Below are positions 62,328-64,000 of a stretch of 64,000 bases of DNA, one piece after another. The position numbers and the translations under genes were made by a program. How positions within the stretch are numbered: position 1 is the stretch's first letter; every line of letters starts with the position of its first letter. The stretch comes from an uncultured Lachnospiraceae bacterium (GTDB taxonomy: Bacteria; Bacillota; Clostridia; Lachnospirales; Lachnospiraceae). The stretch covers positions 36,302 through 100,301 of the forward strand of contig CAJUAA010000009.1 in assembly GCA_910584205.1 (NCBI GenBank), in the 5' to 3' direction. A model generated the notes under the pieces. That model saw only the letters and a list, made by a program, of their open reading frames with translations, ran no database searches and had not been told where the DNA came from.

Positions 62328-63578
62328 TTATCGGTTAAAAAATTCCCGGAACTCCGTATAGCCTTCTTTCATCAGCTGTTCCTTCTGGAATTTCTTGTTC
62401 TTGTTCATGAGCGTCACCAGCACCTGGGTTCCGCTCTCCCGCTCCGCCTTCGCTTCCTTCAGCACGTCGCACAGCTTTTCTGCAGGCATCTTCTTTTCCA
62501 CCAGATATGCCTTCTTCACAGCCGCTCCCGGAATCTCGAAGCCCTGCTCCATCAGGATCGTGATGATCCGCTCAAAGCCGATGGAAAATCCGCACGCCGG
62601 CACGTCGCTGCCGGTGAATTTTCCGATCATTTTGTCATAGCGTCCGCCTCCCGCAACCGAGCTTCCGAACTGTTCCATCTCGATCTCAAAGATCGTCCCC
62701 GTATAATAGGACATACCGCGCACCAGCGTCGGATCGAACTCCAGTTCGAATCTGCACGTGCTGGTCGCCTCCACGCTCTGCCGGATCGTCCGCAGGTTGT
62801 CGATCACACCGTCCTCCAGGATTCCCGAAAGCTTTTCCTCCATATACCGCAGCCCGTCCCCGGCGTTTTCCATATCCGTGAACAGGTTCACATACCGTTC
62901 TACCTTTTCCTGCTCAAACCCTGCCTCCAGCAGCTCCGCTTTTACGCCGTCCCAGCCGATCTTGTCCATCTTGTCCAGGATGATGAAGATCAGGTCAAAC
63001 TGTTCTTCCTTAAATCCGCTGTACACCGCCATGGCCTTCAGGATCCGTCTCTCATTGATCCGCACCTTGAAATCCGAAAAATTCAGTTTTCCCAGAAGCG
63101 TCGTCGTCGCCAGAATCAGCTCGATCTCCGCCAGACAGCTGGCCTCTCCGAGAATATCAATATCACACTGGACAAACTGACGGAACCGCCCTCTCTGCGG
63201 CTGGTCCGCCCTCCACACGCTCCCGATCTGCAGCGCCTTAAAGGGGCTGGGCAGGCTGTTGGCGTTGTTGGAATAAAATCTGGAAAGAGGCACGGTCAGA
63301 TCGTACCGAAGCCCGCTGTCCGTCAGGTCCGTCTCCGATTCCGCCTTCTCCAGATTCAGCTTCTCTCCCCTTTTCATAATCTTGAAAATCAGCTTTTCAT
63401 TATCTCCGCCCTGTTTGCTGCACAGATTTTCAATGTGCTCCACGCACGGGGTTTCGATGGGGGAAAATCCAAAGCTTTTATAGGTCTCTTTGATCAAGCC
63501 TGTTACATAATCCCGCACCTGCATTTCCGCAGGCAGGATATCCTTCATACCTTTTACCGGTTTCTTTTTCAATGCCAT
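62328..63578 (-). CDS. hisS: Histidyl-tRNA synthetase
   Basis: 416 aa class IIa synthetase starting MALKKKPVKGMKDILPAEMQ. Catalytic motifs GLRYDLTVPLSRFYSNN, GRFRQFVQCDIDILGE and LVRGMSYYTGTIFEIE; C-terminal anticodon-binding domain (about residues 330-416). Transcribed with aspS from the promoter at 63684-63712. Confidence 0.96.
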   Translation of the reverse strand: MALKKKPVKGMKDILPAEMQVRDYVTGLIKETYKSFGFSPIETPCVEHIENLCSKQGGDNEKLIFKIMKRGEKLNLEKAESETDLTDSGLRYDLTVPLSRFYSNNANSLPSPFKALQIGSVWRADQPQRGRFRQFVQCDIDILGEASCLAEIELILATTTLLGKLNFSDFKVRINERRILKAMAVYSGFKEEQFDLIFIILDKMDKIGWDGVKAELLEAGFEQEKVERYVNLFTDMENAGDGLRYMEEKLSGILEDGVIDNLRTIRQSVEATSTCRFELEFDPTLVRGMSYYTGTIFEIEMEQFGSSVAGGGRYDKMIGKFTGSDVPACGFSIGFERIITILMEQGFEIPGAAVKKAYLVEKKMPAEKLCDVLKEAKAERESGTQVLVTLMNKNKKFQKEQLMKEGYTEFREFFNR

Positions 63579-63683
63579 ATACCATATTCCTCTCCACAGG
63601 ATTCCCTGACCGCCGCTCCTCTCCTGAAAAGCCCGAAAGCCGGCGCCGGCAGCCGTCGATCTCTATACCCTGACATACTGAAC

Positions 63684-63712
63684 ATTATATTTTTCACAGT
63701 ACACTTTGTCAA
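63684..63712 (-). promoter_or_regulatory. Consensus promoter of hisS-aspS
   Basis: Minus-strand TTGACA (63707-63712), 17-bp spacer, TATAAT (63684-63689): a perfect sigma-A match. The leader of about 100 nt has GC-rich palindromes but no T-box sequence. Confidence 0.85.
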
Positions 63713-63804
63713 CCGTTTTTGCACGCAAAAGCCCGATTCCGCTCCCTTTTCCATGCAGTCCGGACAGAAGTTTTCCCCTGTTCCCACGGCAGCGCACACA
63801 AAAA

Positions 63805-63835
63805 GCCGGAAGCCCGCTTCCTGCAGGCTTCCGGC
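63805..63835 (-). terminator. Terminator of the partial gene at the right edge
   Basis: GCCGGAAGCC (63805-63814) pairs with GGCTTCCGGC (63826-63835), followed on the minus strand by five T. Confidence 0.75.
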
Positions 63836-63859
63836 CCTGTCCATCCCGAAAAACAGATT

Positions 63860-64000
63860 CTACTGACCGGACACGGCGGCAAGTCCCGCCTCCGCCACGG
63901 ACGTATCCTCATTTACATCTTTATCATGCAGCATGGAATGGGCATTTTCATGCACCATCGTCTTTAAAGTCTGGCTCTCGCTCATGCCCTCCTGCACCGC
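63860..64000 (-). CDS. C-terminus of a protein with a HExxH-like motif, cut by window edge
   Basis: 46 codons are visible. They read in part EGMSESQTLKTMVHENAHSM, which resembles the metal-binding region of ArdC/IrrE-type proteins on mobile elements (usually GxSExQTVKTxxHEIAHxxLH). The protein stops 26 residues after the motif, while such proteins normally continue, so it may be a truncated remnant. The N-terminus lies beyond the right edge. Confidence 0.5.
   Translation of the reverse strand, partial: AVQEGMSESQTLKTMVHENAHSMLHDKDVNEDTSVAEAGLAAVSGQ

Noticed and set aside
62247..63683. T-box riboswitch before hisS or aspS
   Set aside because: No T-box sequence (TGGNACCGCG-like) and no stem I were found in the hisS leader or the 81-nt hisS-aspS gap.
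1..64000. CRISPR array, rRNA, tRNA or intact insertion sequence
   Set aside because: No regularly spaced direct repeats, no tRNA T-loop pattern in the gaps, and no transposase-like protein were seen.

Overview
The window comes from a spore-forming, anaerobic Firmicute, most likely a Lachnospiraceae (Clostridium cluster XIVa) chromosome. The evidence is the spoIIIA sporulation operon, the rimP-nusA-ylxR-ylxQ-infB-rbfA-nrnA-truB-ribF gene order, a pyrB-pyrI pair, strong AAGGAGG-type ribosome binding sites and GC-rich housekeeping genes. No rRNA, tRNA, CRISPR array or intact insertion sequence was seen. Most genes lie on the minus strand.

Layout. 1-2860: spoIIIAA to spoIIIAE (the last runs off the edge), the forespore-mother cell channel. 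3013-5578: pnp and rpsO. 5901-6581: a secreted Ala/Gln-rich repeat protein. 6633-14031: an oligopeptide ABC importer operon (oppD-F-A-B-C) ending in an M24 peptidase and a cyclophilin. 14267-16641: an ECF-type sigma gene followed by a frameshifted anti-sigma gene joined to the tail of an AAA/DUF4143 ATPase. 16749-17804: an SH3b-NlpC/P60 hydrolase. 18011-20884: copper export (copA with an internal copZ start, then csoR).

21096-27455 is a visibly AT-rich accessory island. It holds a B12-type radical SAM protein, an Hsp90/MORC-like GHKL ATPase with a frameshifted start, fragments of a NurA-like nuclease and a HerA-like ATPase, a DUF3990 gene with its usual partner, and a DinJ-YafQ toxin-antitoxin pair. 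The first four look like a defence or DNA-processing cassette that is decaying.

27485-31370: a soluble hybrid sensor kinase and a Na/phosphate cotransporter. 31487-39962: the translation/transcription operon from ribF back to rimP. 40187-43993: folC-pheA-MATE. 44170-46022: a small membrane protein and pyrBI.

46137-57431 is a catabolic cluster of lower GC: a ROK regulator divergent from a lipoprotein, two permeases, two different ABC ATPases (NitT/TauT family), a DMT transporter, an RpiB-like isomerase with altered active-site residues, a split transketolase, a zinc polyol-type dehydrogenase and an iron alcohol dehydrogenase. There is no kinase. The best-fitting hypothesis is a transketolase route for a sulfonated (or otherwise pre-charged) sugar or polyol. 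The two ATPases carry complementary defects, so the importer should have one normal and one degenerate ATP site.

57533-64000: a Na+/alanine symporter, a second ECF sigma/anti-sigma pair, hisS-aspS behind a consensus promoter, and the tail of a HExxH-like gene related to those on mobile elements.
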